Below are positions 35,060 to 46,392 of a stretch of 64,000 nucleotides of DNA, piece after piece (the first letter of the stretch is position 1; every line of letters starts with the position of its first letter). The position numbers and the translations under genes are program-made. This stretch comes from Budorcas taxicolor. Its lineage: Eukaryota > Chordata > Mammalia > Artiodactyla > Bovidae. Below the pieces are notes generated by a model. It did not search any database, was not told where the DNA came from, and was given only the letters and a program-made list of their open reading frames with translations. The stretch lies in NCBI RefSeq assembly GCF_023091745.1, contig NC_068915.1, positions 36,448,001 through 36,512,000 on the forward strand, written 5' to 3'.

Positions 35060-35640
35060 CAAACAACCCAGTGACGTCTTACAGTTTGTTGCATTGAGCT
35101 GGGCCGTAATGGAGACTTCTTCCAAAAGGAAAGAAACTCCACTGGCTAGACCTTGTTATTCCCAGGTGGCTTTGCGGATTAGGGTTCATTAGTTTCAGAG
35201 TTTGGCAAAAGGAGTACAAAACATTCCATCAGCTTTCCTTGTTTATAGTAAGAACTCTGTTTAAAGAAAGCTTGGACTACAAAGAGCATTTTTTTTTTAT
35301 CCCTTTAATCATTTTTTGGCAGTCATGCTCACAACACACATTAACAAATACGTGCAGATAGAAGTTGCTGCCCTGCTCACCAAAACAGCACCTTCAGAAA
35401 GAGCCTTAAAAGCAATATTCTATTCCTTCACTGTTTTTGATGTGGGAGGTGCTTTCCCTCCCCTGAAAAATGTACCTTTAATTACAGATTTAGATCGCTC
35501 GATAGTTACTGTTCACAGACATGGAAGAAAGAATTATACTAGAAGTTTCCAGAGAAGGAAGCTCATCTGTTGCTGGACAGTATGAGAAGTCTTACAACCA
35601 GGTATCCTGCAAATACGTATCTTTCCCTGGGGAGTTAGCT
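35060..35640. other. Repeat-free, balanced-composition block (candidate conserved element)
   Basis: No repeat recognised over about 580 bp of unusually high complexity. One + frame is open for 89 codons from a non-ATG start (35316-35585) but the acceptor-like TTTTTTGGCAG at 35322 has no in-frame donor before the stop. More likely non-coding. Confidence 0.35.
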
Positions 35641-36309
35641 CTCATTTTTTGGGAGACACCTAGGCTGGGTTGGGTTACATGCCCCCATATTTATGCTTAG
35701 GAGAATAAGCTAATATTTTTTAACAACTCACCCATGACATTATCAGAAGACATTTTGTGTTTGCTTAGTATTTTTGGTGAACTCATCTGATTAGTTTTCA
35801 GAAAAGGGACTACTTTTGAAAAGTAACTACTTCCTGAAAATATTACTTTTTTCCATTTAAATATAAAGAACCTATAGGGGAAAATTGTAGTCTTAAATAG
35901 CTTATAAGTAAATCTGTCTAACTAATTCATTGGCTGTGTTTTAGAGAGGGAGAATAATCAACAAAATAGTTTATACAATGTTTTCAGAAAGAAAATACTA
36001 TATCAAACATTTATTATTTATTATATTAGTATATACATATACAATATAAAATTATAAACATTAATATTATATTAACATTTATTAATTACCTATTATATGT
36101 CAAAGTTATAGGCAGAGGAGGCAATAGTGTGAAAGACATACACTCAGGTGTCACTAAAGTAATGAGACTGATAGCAGGTAAAGAAGCTAATATCTGCTTC
36201 CTTAAAATCTCGACCCTCTCTGAAATCAGCAGGCTGCTCAGTCCTTACCTACCCCAGCAGCTGAACAGAGCTAGAGAGACCCGCAAGACTAAGCTGATGC
36301 TTCACTTAA
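35641..36309. other. Unassigned, very AT-rich
   Basis: 36000-36105 is almost pure A/T with ATTTATTA motifs. No gene. Confidence 0.55.
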
Positions 36310-36376
36310 TTTTTTGTTGAGATTCGCTGACACATAACACTGTACTAGTTTTAGGTGTACAGCATTATGATTCGAG

Positions 36377-36600
36377 GTATGTGCTGTTTGACCCTGAACA
36401 GCACAGGGTTGAACTGCTCAGGTTCACTTGTCCATGGATTTTTTTTTTCCCAGTAAATACTGACAACAGTACTGCATGACCCACGGTGTGTCGAATAACT
36501 CATGCAGTACTGCAGATAGAGAGGGCATATGGTAAAGTAAAACTTGAATTTTCATCAGCATCTCTAATCCTCTGTGTTTGTTGTTCAAGAGTCAGCTGTA
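36377..36600. repeat. Tigger-like nonautonomous DNA transposon
   Basis: Terminal inverted repeats CTGTTTGACCCTGAACAGC and TTGTTCAAGAGTCAGCTG. Flanked by TATGTG on both sides (a TA duplication is expected for Tigger; the extra bases may be chance). Inserted in L1. Confidence 0.7.
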
Positions 36601-36697
36601 TGTGTTATGAAATGATTACCACAAGAAGTTTAATTAACATCCATCATCACACATAATTACAACTTTTTTTTGTTTATTGTGATAAAAACTTTGATCC

Positions 36698-36842
36698 GGA
36701 GGGATGATGTGGGGTGGGAGGTGGGCGGGGGGTTCATGTTTGGGAGCTCATGTATACCTGTGGCAGATTCATGTCAATGTATGCCAAAACCAATACAGTA
36801 TTGTAAAGTAAAATAAATAAAAATTAAAATTAAAAAAAATAA
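36698..36842 (+). mobile_element. 5'-truncated L1-BT 3' end
   Basis: GGAGGGATGATGTGGGGTGG to CAGTATTGTAAAG, then an A-rich tail. Opposite in orientation to the host L1. Confidence 0.85.
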
Positions 36843-38786
36843 AATCTGCTTTTTTAGCAACATTCAAACATACAGCACAGTATTAACTATTGTCAGCATG
36901 TTGCACATAAAATCCTCAGGACTTACTTGTCGTATCCCTGGAAGTTTGTATCTTTGACCACATTAATTAATTTTACCTATTTCACCCACCTGCTTCCCCA
37001 TTTCTCTGGCAACCAACAGTCTATTCTCGGTTTCTTTTTTTGTGTTTAGATTCCACATGTAAATGAGATCATGTAGTATTTATCTTTCTCTAACTTATTT
37101 CACATAGCATAATGCTCTCAAGGGTTCATCCAGTTTGGTGAAAATGGCAAGATTTCCCTTTCTTGGCTGAATAACATTTCATTGTATGTGTCTGTATCAC
37201 ATTTTATTTATGTGTTTATTTGTCTATGGACACTTGCATTGTTTCCATATCTTAATTTTTAATATTATAAGTAATGTTACAATGAACATGGGTTTGAAGG
37301 TATCTTTTTGAAATAGTGACTTCATTCTCTTTGGATACAGGCTCAGCAGTGGAATTGTTAGGTCATATAGTAGTTCTGTTTTTTAGTTTCCTGAGAAACC
37401 TTCATACAGTTCTCCATAGCGGCTGTACCAATTTACATTCCCACCAACAATACACAGGGTTCCCTTTTTTCCACATCCTTGAATCTTACTTATTGTTTTT
37501 TTGATAATGGTCATTCTAATAGATATGAGATGATATGTTACTTTTGATTTTGATTTGTATTTCTCTGATGATGATTGATATTGAGCACCTTTTCATGTAC
37601 CTGTTGTTGACCACCTGTCTTCTTTGGAAAAATGCAGATCCTCATTTTCGAACTGGATTCTTTTTTTATTGAGTTGAATGAGTTCTTTAGATAATTTGGA
37701 TATTAACCTCTTATCAGATACATGACCTGCAAATATTTTTTTCTGTTCAGTAGGTTACTTTTTTATTTTGTTGGAATCCTATGCTATGCAGAAGCTTTTT
37801 AGACTGATATACTCCTACTTGTCTTGTTGTTGTTGCCCTTGCTTTTGATGTCAAATCCAAAAAACATTTTCAAGACTAATGTTAATGTGCTTACCTCCTA
37901 TTTTCTTCTAGGAGTTTTATGGTTTCAGATCTTACATTCAAGTCTTTTGATGAGTTTTGAATTTATTCTTGTGTATGGGGTAAGATAGTGGTCCAGTTTC
38001 TTTTCCATGTGGCTGCTCAGTTTTCCCAACACCACTTACTGAAGATACTATTCTTTCCCCATTGTATATTCTTATCTCTCCTTTGTCATTAGTTAATTTA
38101 CCAGATATGCTTGAGTTTATTTCTGAGTTTTCTATTTTGTTCTATTGATCTGAGTCTGTTTTTGTCTGCCAATACGATATTATTTTATTTAGCTTTGTAA
38201 TGTAGTTTGAGTTCAGGAAGTACGATGCCTCCAGCTTTGTTCTTCCTTCTCAAGTTTGCTTTGGCTATTTTGGAGTCTTGTGTGTTTTCATACATATTTT
38301 AGGACCATTTATTCTATTTCTGTGAAAAATGAAAGTGGAATTTTTATAAGAATTGCATTGATCTATTTATTGTTTTGAGTATTATATAGAACATTTTAAC
38401 AATATTAATTCTTCCAACCCATGAGCATGGAGTATCTTTCTATTTATTTGTTTCTTCTTCAGTTTCTTTCATCACTGTCTCCCAGTATTCATTATACATG
38501 TCTTTCACTTCCTGGTTAAATTTATACCTAGATATCTTATTCTTTAGATACAATTATACATGGAATTATTTTCTTAATTTCACTTTCTGATAGTTTATTA
38601 TTAGTTACAGAAACAACAGATTTTTGAATACTGATTTTAACTGAATCTATTTGTTCTAATAATTATTTATGGTGGCATCTTTAGGGTTTCCTATACAGAA
38701 GACCATGTCATTTGCAAGCAAATGTTCTTCCTTTTTGATTTGTTAACTTTTAGTAACAATATGTTAACTTTTATTTTGCCTAATTG

Positions 38787-39306
38787 AAGGAAAGTTATGA
38801 CCAACCTAGACAGCATATTAAAAAGCAGAGACATTAGTTTTCAACAAAGTTCTGCCTAGTCAAGGTTATGGTTTTTCCAGTGGTCATGTGTGGATGTGAG
38901 AGTTGGACTGTGAAGAAAGCTGAGCACTGAAGAATTGATGCCTTTGAACTGTGGTGTTGGAGAAGACTCTTGAGAGTTCCTTGGACTGCAAGGAGATCCA
39001 ACCAGTCCATCCTAAAGGAGATCAGTCCTAGGTGTTCATTGGAAGGACTGATGTTGCAGCTGAAACTCCAATACTTTGGCCACCTGATGCGAAGAGCTGA
39101 CTCATTTGAAAAGACCCTGATGCTGGGAAATATTGAGGGCAGGAGGAGTAGGGGATGACAGAGGATAAGATGACTGGATGGCATCACCAACTCAATAGGC
39201 ATGGGTTTCGGTGGACTTCGGGAGTTGGTGATGGACAGGGAGGCCTGGCGTGCTGCAGTTCACGGGGTCGCAGAGTCAGACACGACTGAGCGACTGAACT
39301 GAACTG
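38787..39306 (+). mobile_element. BovB LINE 3' part (520 bp)
   Basis: Starts AAGGAAAGTTATGACC and ends in ACTGAACTGAACTG. Flanked by AATTG (38782-38786 and 39307-39311); L1 reading resumes (TAATTG|CTCTGGC). Confidence 0.95.
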
Positions 39307-39487
39307 AATTGCTCTGGCAACACTGTGTAGAATAAAAGTCACAGGAGTGGCCATCATTGTCTTTTTCCTGATCTCAGAGGAAAAGCTTTATGCTTTTCAC
39401 TGTTGAGTATCATGTTAACTGTGGCCTGATCATATATGACTTTTATTATGTTGAATTGCATTCTTTCTATACCCATTTTGTTGAAAG

Positions 39488-39508
39488 GGTCTTTTTTTTT
39501 TTTTTTGT
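39488..39508. repeat. Poly(T) tract in L1
   Basis: A run of about 17 T in antisense L1. Confidence 0.85.
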
Positions 39509-39747
39509 CTTGACTGTAGGTTGAATTTTTGACAAATGCTTTTTCTTTATTGAGAATATTAAGATTTTTATCCTTCATTTTGTTAATACAGTGTTTCACA
39601 TTTGTTGATTTTCTGATATTGAACCATCACAGCATCATTGGATTCAATCGCATGTGATTATAGTATGTGATCCTTTTAATGTATTTTTTAATTTAATGTA
39701 TCATTGCTAATATTTTGTTGAGAGTGTTTACACGTGTGTTCATTAAG

Positions 39748-39954
39748 CTTCCCAGGTGGCTCAGTGGTAAAGAATCTGTGTGCAATGCAGGTGACTCAGG
39801 TTTGATCCCTGGGTCAAGATGCCTCAGAGAAGGAAATGGCAAGCCTCTTCCACTGTTTTTGCCTGGAAAATCCAATGGACAGAGGAGCCTGATGGGCTGC
39901 AGTCCATGGAATCACAAAAGTGTTGGACACAACTTAGCAACTAAACAACAGCAA
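39748..39954 (+). mobile_element. Bov-tA SINE
   Basis: Full copy with a perfect 11-bp duplication TGTTCATTAAG at 39737-39747 and 39955-39965. Confidence 0.95.
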
Positions 39955-39970
39955 TGTTCATTAAGGACTT

Positions 39971-40820
39971 GTTGTTCAGTTGCTCAGTCCTGTCCATCTC
40001 TTTGCAACCTCATGAACTGCAGCACACCAGGCTTCCCTGTCCTTCACTGTTTCCTGGATTTTGCTCAAACTCATGTCACTGAATCAGTGATGCCATCCAA
40101 CCATCTCATGCTGTCTTCCCCTTCTCCTCCTGCCTGCAATCTTTCCTAGCATCAGGGTCTTTTCCAATGAATCGGCTCTTTGCATTAGATAGCCAAATTA
40201 TTGGAACTTCAGCTTCAGCATCAGTCCTTCCAATGAATATTCAGGATGTATTTCCTTTAGGATAGACTGGTTGGATCTCCCTGAAGTTCAAGGGACTCGA
40301 GAATCTTCTCCAACACCACAGTTCAAAAGCATCAGTTCTTCAGCACTCAGCCGTCTTTATGGTCCAGCTCTCACATCTGTACGTGACTACTGGAAAAACC
40401 ATAGCTTTGCCTATACCAGCCTTTGTCATTAGATACATCTGTCTGGGTTTGTCATAGCTTTTCTTCCAAGGAGAAGGCGTCTTTTAATTTCATAGCTGAA
40501 GTCACCAGCCACAGTGATTTTGGAGCCCAAGAAAATAAAGTCTGCCACTGTTTCCATTGTTTCCCCATCTATTTGCCATGAAGTGATGGGGCCAGATGCT
40601 GTGAACTTCATTTTTTGAATGTTGAGTTTTAAACCAACTTTTTTAACTCTCCTCTTTCACCTTCAACAAGAGGCTCTTCAGTTCCTCTTTGTTTCCTACC
40701 ATTAGGGTTGTGTTTTCTGCATATCTGAGGTTATTGATATTTCTCCCAGCAATCTTGTTTCCAGCTTGAGCTTCATCCAGCCTGGCATTTTGCATGATGT
40801 ACTCTGCATATACATTAAAC
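39971..40820 (-). mobile_element. BovB LINE, 5'-truncated (850 bp)
   Basis: Minus strand, several indels. TCATTAAG lies on both sides (39958-39965 and 40836-40843); about 15 extra bases (40821-40835) separate the 5' end from the right copy. Confidence 0.9.
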
Positions 40821-41902
40821 TATAAATTGTAATTATCATTAAGAATATTGGCCTGTAATTTTCTTTTCTTCTAGTGTCCATATCTGGTTGGTATTAGGGT
40901 TTACTGACCTATAAAATGAATCTGGAAGTGTTGGCTTCTCTTTTCTCTTTTGTAAGAGTTTGAGATTTAGTATTAATTCTTTGAATGTTTAGTAGACTCC
41001 ATCAGTGAAACCATCTGGTTCTGGACTTTCGTTTGTTCAGAAGATTCTGATTACTGATTCAATCCCTTTACTAGTAACTGGTCTGTTCAGAATGTGTTTC
41101 TTCAGTCTTGATTCAGTCTTGAATCAAGTCTTGGTAGATTGTATACTTCTAGGAATTTGTCTGTTTCTTCTAGGTTATCCAATTTGTTAGCATATGACGG
41201 TTCTTAGTAACCTATGATATTTCTGTTGTATCATTTGTAACACTTCCTCCTTCACTTCTGTTTATTTGAATCCTCTCTCTCTTTTTTCATTGTGAATCTA
41301 GCTAAAAGTTTCTGTGTTTTGCTTATCTTTTCTAAAATCTAGTTCTTAGTTTCATTTTTAGTTGTCTTTTTAGCCTCTGGTTTATTTAATTCTACCCTGA
41401 TCTTTGTTGTTACCTTTTGTCTACTAATTCTGGGCCTGATGTCTCACTTTAAATGTGTGACTACCGTCCTCAAATGGGCCTTCATTCTGCTGGCAGTCCA
41501 ACTGCTTTCTCCGGTCCTTTCACTTTACTCTCTTTTAAACACTGTTGTATACCTTCTCCTTTGTCCTTAACCTACAACATCCCCCTTCTCGTTGTTCACT
41601 CTCGGATGATGACCTTACTTCCATTTGAGAACATCAAAAGAGAGTGTCCACCTGTCCTCACCTGCATCCACTCTCTGCACCTGTGCGGTGCTCTCGCCTT
41701 CCTTCCACTCACAGGAGATGTGCCCTGTTTGCTTCTTTCCTAGAGCAGCCCTCCCCTGTGGCTAAGATCCCATACCCTCTACCCCCTCCTTCTTCCTGGG
41801 GTCATCAGTTTTTTTCTCTCTCTACCAAATCAATCCCATTAGTGCAGAAATGTGCTGTATTTCCAAACTTAGTTGTGGGGGTGGAGGAGGACCTCTCCTT
41901 TT

Positions 41903-42103
41903 GAGAGCTTCTCTGGTGGCTCAGATGGTAAAGAATCTGCGACTGAGGTTCAATCCCTGGGTCAGGAAGATCCTCTGGAGAAGGGAATGGCTGGCTACCC
42001 ACTGCAGTATTCTTGCTTGGAGAATCCCATGGACAGAGGAGCCCAGTGGGCTACAGTCCATGGAGTTGCAAAGACTTGGACATGACTGAGCGACTAACAT
42101 TTC
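41903..42103 (+). mobile_element. Bov-tA SINE
   Basis: GCTTCTCTGGTGGCTCAG head, small deletion in the B-box region, body complete. Flanked by ACCTCTCCTT / ACCTCTTCCTT. Confidence 0.9.
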
Positions 42104-42375
42104 CAACCTCTTCCTTGACTCCAACATGTCCCTCGTCATTTAACCTTCACCCATTTGCTCTGCTGTTTCTCACAACAGAAGTCCTCAGTGATTTATATAA
42201 GCTTGCTGTTTCACTTCTTCTCTGTTCTCTTTGTAACCCACACTAATCTGTCCTGCCAGAATGAAATGGTTTTGTCAAATGATGCCACTTTGCAAAAATC
42301 AGTGGCCAGTTCTTAATTTTCATCTTATTCACCCTGTCAGCAGCACTTGATACACTTGGTCACACATTCTTTTTT

Positions 42376-43215
42376 AAAGATGTGACTTTTTGATGTATAA
42401 TACAACTTTTTGAGATATAATTTGTGTACCATAATACGTGAAAGTGAAAGTCACTCAGTTGTGTCCGACTCTTTGCAACCTCATGGACTATACAGTCCGT
42501 GGAATTCTCCAGGCCAGAATCCTGGAGTGGGTAGCCTTTCCCTTCTCCAGGGGATCTTCCCAACCCAGGGATCAAATCCAGGTCTTCCGCACTGCAGGAG
42601 GATTTTTTACCAGCTGAGCCACAAAGGAAGCCCGAGAATATTGGAGTGGATAGCCTTTCCTTTCTCCAGTGGGTCTTCCTGTCCCAGAAATCAAACCAGG
42701 GTCTCCTGCATTGCAGGCAGATTCTTTACCAACTGAGCTAATTATCAATTTTCAATTCAGTGATTTTTAATATATTCACATACGTATGCAATTCCCAGAC
42801 ATTTCATCACTTCAGAAAGTAACCCCATAGTCATTTGCAGTCACTTCCCATCACTCAGTCCCTTGTAGCTAGTGATTTACTTTTTGTCTCTCCAGATGTG
42901 TGTGTTCTGGACATTTTATATAAACGGAATAATCCAGTGTATTTCCTTTGCATCTGCCTTCTTTCACTGAATGTGATGTTTTCAAGATTCATCTCTGTTA
43001 TAGCATGTATCATTGCTTCATCCCTTTTTACTGCTGAGTAATATACCATGATATGGATATACACATTTAGTTGTCCATTCATCTGGGGATGGATATTTGA
43101 GTTGTTTCCATTCTTTGACTCTAGTGAGTAATGGTGCTATGGGCATTCACGTACAAGTCTTTATGTGGACCAGTGTTTTCAGATTGCTGGGTTATATGGC
43201 AACTGAATTTATTCC
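42376..43215 (-). repeat. Old L1 3' end (antisense) inside the L2
   Basis: TTTTGAGATATAATTTGTG (42406), TTCTGGACATTTTATATAAACG (42906, approx.), TGGGTTATATGGCAAC (43188) follow reverse L1M 3' order. L2 resumes at about 43216. Confidence 0.8.
42440..42739 (-). mobile_element. Dimeric Bov-tA SINE, first head slightly truncated
   Basis: Same unit order in reverse: body, second head, then AAGCCCGAGAATATTGGAG junction, then first head truncated at ACCAACTGAGC. Third copy of this dimer type in the window. Confidence 0.9.
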
Positions 43216-44164
43216 TTCCCTGTTGATACCCTTTTCCCTTGCCTTTCAGGACACTGTTGGTTTTCCCTCTGCTTTACTGTCCACTTCTTAGTCTGTCTAA
43301 CCTTGGAGTGCTCTTGAGGTCAGTTCTTAGTCTTCTTCCCTTCTCTGTCTAGATTCACTCTCTAGGTGATCTCTTCCAATTACTTGGCTTTTGAATACCA
43401 TCTATATACAGATAATTTCCAAACCTGTATTTGCAGTTCAAGCCTCTCAAGTCTAAACTCCTGTATCTAACTGCCTCCGTGACATCTCTACTTGTCTGTC
43501 TCATGTGCATCTCGATTTTGGCATGTCTAGAGCTATAAACTCCTGAGTTACCCACCAGAATCTGTGCCTCCTGCTGTCCTTTCCAGCTCCATGATGGCGC
43601 TTCCTTTTTTTCAATGCTCAGGCCAAAACCTCTGGAGTCATCCTTGAATCCTTCCTCCTGTCCATGGCATCAGCAGATCCTGTTGACTCCACATTCAAAG
43701 CATGTCCACAATCTGGTCTTCTCTCAACGTCTCCCTGATCCAATCCACAAACTTCTCAGTTACTTCCTAGCTGGTCTCCTTTAATCACTCTAACCAGTCT
43801 TTTCTTGATGTAGCGGTAAGGATCCTTTTAAAATGAAAGACCTGTTTCTTCTCTGTTCAACACTTTATCAAAGTTTTTTCCCCTTAAGGTGAAAACCAAA
43901 GTCTCAAAAATGCCCACAGGTCTCCATGATCTGAGCCCTCTGCTGCTTCAGTGACTGCACCTCCTGCCACTTCTCTTCTCACTCCGTTGTCTTCAGCCAC
44001 AGTGGCCTCCTTGCTGTTCCGCAGACTTGCAAATCATGCTTCCTCCTCAGGATCTTTGCACTGCTCTGCATCTGAAATGCTCCTCCCCAGACAGTCTTCT
44101 GAGACCTCCCTTTATTTCTTTAGGTCTGTGGTCACGACTGCCAGTGGCCTCCCAATATCTAATC

Positions 44165-44285
44165 TCCTTCTCTTTCTTGGCTGGGTACATGGATGCACAG
44201 CCATAAGACCACTTTCCCTAATTTCCCTGGCAGCTGTGTGTCACCATGAGACTAAATTTTGGCCAATAAAAGTAAGCCGTGGGAT
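44165..44285 (+). repeat. Ancient mammalian repeat fragment
   Basis: CCTGGCAGCTGTGTGTCACC and TTTTGGCCAATAAAAGTAAG resemble the opposite end of the family seen at 25480. Confidence 0.4.
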
Positions 44286-44297
44286 TTCTCTTTAAGC

Positions 44298-44316
44298 GGG
44301 GGTGGGGGGGGTGGGG
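44298..44316 (+). other. G-quadruplex-compatible G-run
   Basis: G5, T, G8, T, G4 in 19-20 bases. Confidence 0.75.
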
Positions 44317-44379
44317 TTGCCCTTCCTTCACTCTCCCTTCACTCTCCCGTCACTCTCTCTCTATCCCACAGTGTTTGCA

Positions 44380-44500
44380 ACACAAACCAAACTTTCTGCC
44401 CTCATGGAACTTATTTCTGCTTGGGGGAAAAGACAAAAAATTAACAAAAGTAGATACACAATGTGTTTGATGGTACTAGATGCAGTGGAAATAAGTAAAG
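44380..44500 (-). repeat. L2 3' end (antisense)
   Basis: TTTCTGCCCTCATGGAACTT and GACAAAAAATTAAC are reverse L2 3' words. Confidence 0.7.
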
Positions 44501-44785
44501 TTCATTTCAAGTCACTCAGTTGTGTCTGACTCTTCGTGACCCCATGGACTGCAGCACACCAGGCTTCCCTGTCCATCACCAACTCCTGAAGCTTACCCAA
44601 ACTCATGTCCATCGAGTTGGTGATGCCATCCAACCATCTCATCCTCTGTTGTCCCCTTCTCCTCCTGCCCTCAATCTTTCCCAGCATCAGGGTCTTTTCA
44701 AATGAGTCAGTTCTTCACATCAGGTGGCCAAATTGGAGTTTCAGCTTCAGCATCAGTCCTTCCAATGAATATTCAGGACTGATTT
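44501..44785 (-). mobile_element. BovB LINE 3' end (285 bp)
   Basis: Tail variant TTCATTTCAAGTCACTCAG; 5' end at ATTCAGGACTGATTT. No clear target duplication. Confidence 0.9.
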
Positions 44786-44935
44786 AATAGGGTCATGTTA
44801 ATAGGGTGTGGGGCATTTTCCTCTTTATTCTGTACTGTCAGAGATAGCTCCACTGATAAAGCAGAATTTGAGGAAAATCTTACATCAGTTTGGATTAGGT
44901 GGTCTTTTTGTTGTTGTTTGTTTGTTTTTTTACAT

Positions 44936-45325
44936 AAAAGACCCTGACACTGGGAAAGGTTGAAAGCAGGAAGAGAAGGGGACGACAGAGGATGAGATGG
45001 TTGGATGGCATCACCAGCTCAATGGACATAGGTTTGAGCAAGCTCTGGGAGTTGGTGATGGACAGGGAAGCCAGGTGTGCTGCAGTCCATGGAGTCGCAA
45101 AAAGCCGGATACGACTGAATGACTGAACTGACTGACTGACTGAAAGAATCTGCCTGCAACATGGGAGACCCGGGTTCAATCCCTGGCTTGGGAAGATATC
45201 CTGGAGGAGAGCATGGCAACCCACTCCAGTTTTCTTGCCTGGAGAATCCCCATGAACAGAGGAGCCTGGAGGGTTACAGTCCATGAGGTTGCAAAAAGTT
45301 GGACATGACTGAGTGACTAAGTGCA
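44936..45325 (+). mobile_element. BovB 3' end joined to a headless Bov-tA
   Basis: 44936-45143 is a sense BovB 3' end ending ACTGACTGACTGA. The next base begins AAGAATCTGCCTGCAAC, the interior of a Bov-tA head, which continues as a normal SINE to 45325. Both are sense, with no separating tail other than the ACTG repeats. Confidence 0.85.
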
Positions 45326-45370
45326 CAAACCCCAAACAACATTGACTTTAACAGGATAGAAATGTATTTC

Positions 45371-45500
45371 AGGACTTCCCTTGCATTCCAGTAGTTAAGA
45401 CTCTGCATTCCCAATACAGGGAGCATGGGTTCAGTCCCTGGTCAGAGAACTAAGATCCTCCATGCCACACAGCACAGCCAGAAGAAACAGAGCTATAAAA
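45371..45500 (+). mobile_element. CHR-type SINE, short form
   Basis: GGACTTCCCTTGCATTCCAG, GGTTCAGTCCCTGGTCAG and AACTAAGATCCTCCATGCC, then an AGAAACAGAG tail. Confidence 0.8.
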
Positions 45501-46107
45501 ATATATTTCCTTCAAATGAGCAAAATCTGTAAGTCAGGCTAGGAGGGGTAATGAGGCTGTCGGAGGTCACTACAGAGCCAAGACCCTTTAGCTTACAGCT
45601 CCTCAAAGCTGCAGTGCAGGGCTCCCTGCCTAGGTGTTGCCATCTGCTTTCCCACCAGGCCGCAGAAGACTTGTTGCCGCCCTGCACTTACATTAATCAT
45701 TTAGTTTGCCCTGAATTTGACAGTTCGTTTCTTCATTTCTCACCTTCATTTTGGTCAGGAGAAGGGGGTTTTAATAGTCAAGTTTCCAATTCTCTGTACA
45801 ATCCTGGACAAATCATTTCAGTTCTGTGAGCCCTGTACATTATTTCTGGGATGATGGGATTAGAACAGACCTCTCATCAGCTTTAAAACTAAGTGATTCT
45901 AAAATAGTCATTTAATTTCTGACTGTTCCACCTATTTTTCTTGCATGAACATGAAACTTGTGTGACCAGCCATAATCAAGCAATACAGTTAATGTTAAGC
46001 TTATTTTTCCATTTTAACACTTACCTTCAAAACCTTGAAGAGAAATTATTTACTTCTTGATAATTTTTTTAATTCTGAATCAGCATACGTTATTCTAAGG
46101 ATTTTTT
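45501..46107. other. Unassigned sequence
   Basis: No gene; 45551-45829 is open in one + frame without support. Confidence 0.5.
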
Positions 46108-46122
46108 AAAAATTCACCTGCC

Positions 46123-46378
46123 TTGGACTCAGAGGGAGAGGGAGAGGGTGGGATGATTTGGGAGAATGGCATTCTATCATGTATACTATCATGTAAGAAT
46201 TGAATCACCAGTCTATGTCTGACGCAGGATACAGCATGCTTGGGGCTGGTGCATGGGGATGACCCACAGAGATGTTATGGGGAGGGAGGTGGGAGGGGGG
46301 TTCATGTTTGGGAACACATGTAAGAATTAAAGATTTTAAAATTAAAAAAATAAAAAACTATTTAATAAATAAATAAAT
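46123..46378 (+). mobile_element. 5'-truncated L1-BT 3' end, well preserved
   Basis: TTGGACTCAGAGGGAGAGGG through TCTATGTCTGACGCAGG and the G-rich tract (46280) to an AATAAATAAATAAAT tail. Perfect 14-bp duplication AAAATTCACCTGCC at 46109-46122 and 46379-46392 argues for a recent insertion. Confidence 0.95.
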
Positions 46379-46392
46379 AAAATTCACCTGCC

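Larger units (their letters stand above)
36310..41441 (-). repeat. L1 LINE (L1MA-like, antisense) carrying five nested insertions
   Basis: From the 3' UTR (36310) through ORF2 RT to the endonuclease region (41430) in reverse; about 3.1 kb once insertions are removed. Insertions: DNA-transposon-like 36377-36600, L1-BT 36698-36842, BovB 38787-39306, Bov-tA 39748-39954, BovB 39971-40820. L1 collinearity resumes after each. Confidence 0.9.
41446..44150 (+). repeat. L2 LINE ORF2 (RT region), sense, interrupted
   Basis: Collinear L2 words: CTGTCAGCAGCACTTGATAC (42336), ACCTTGGAGTGCTCTTGAGG (43300), AATACCATCTATATACAG (43395), GGAGTCATCCTTGAATCC (43634), CCACAGTGGCCTCCTTGCTG (43997). This is unusually 5'-extended for an L2. 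Frames are broken. Contains SINE 41903-42103 and an L1 at 42376-43215 that itself contains a dimeric SINE. Confidence 0.85.

Noticed and set aside
35316..35585. 89-codon frame after an acceptor-like site as an exon
   Set aside because: Open frame begins at a non-ATG codon, ends in a stop before any good donor, and no homology is recognised.
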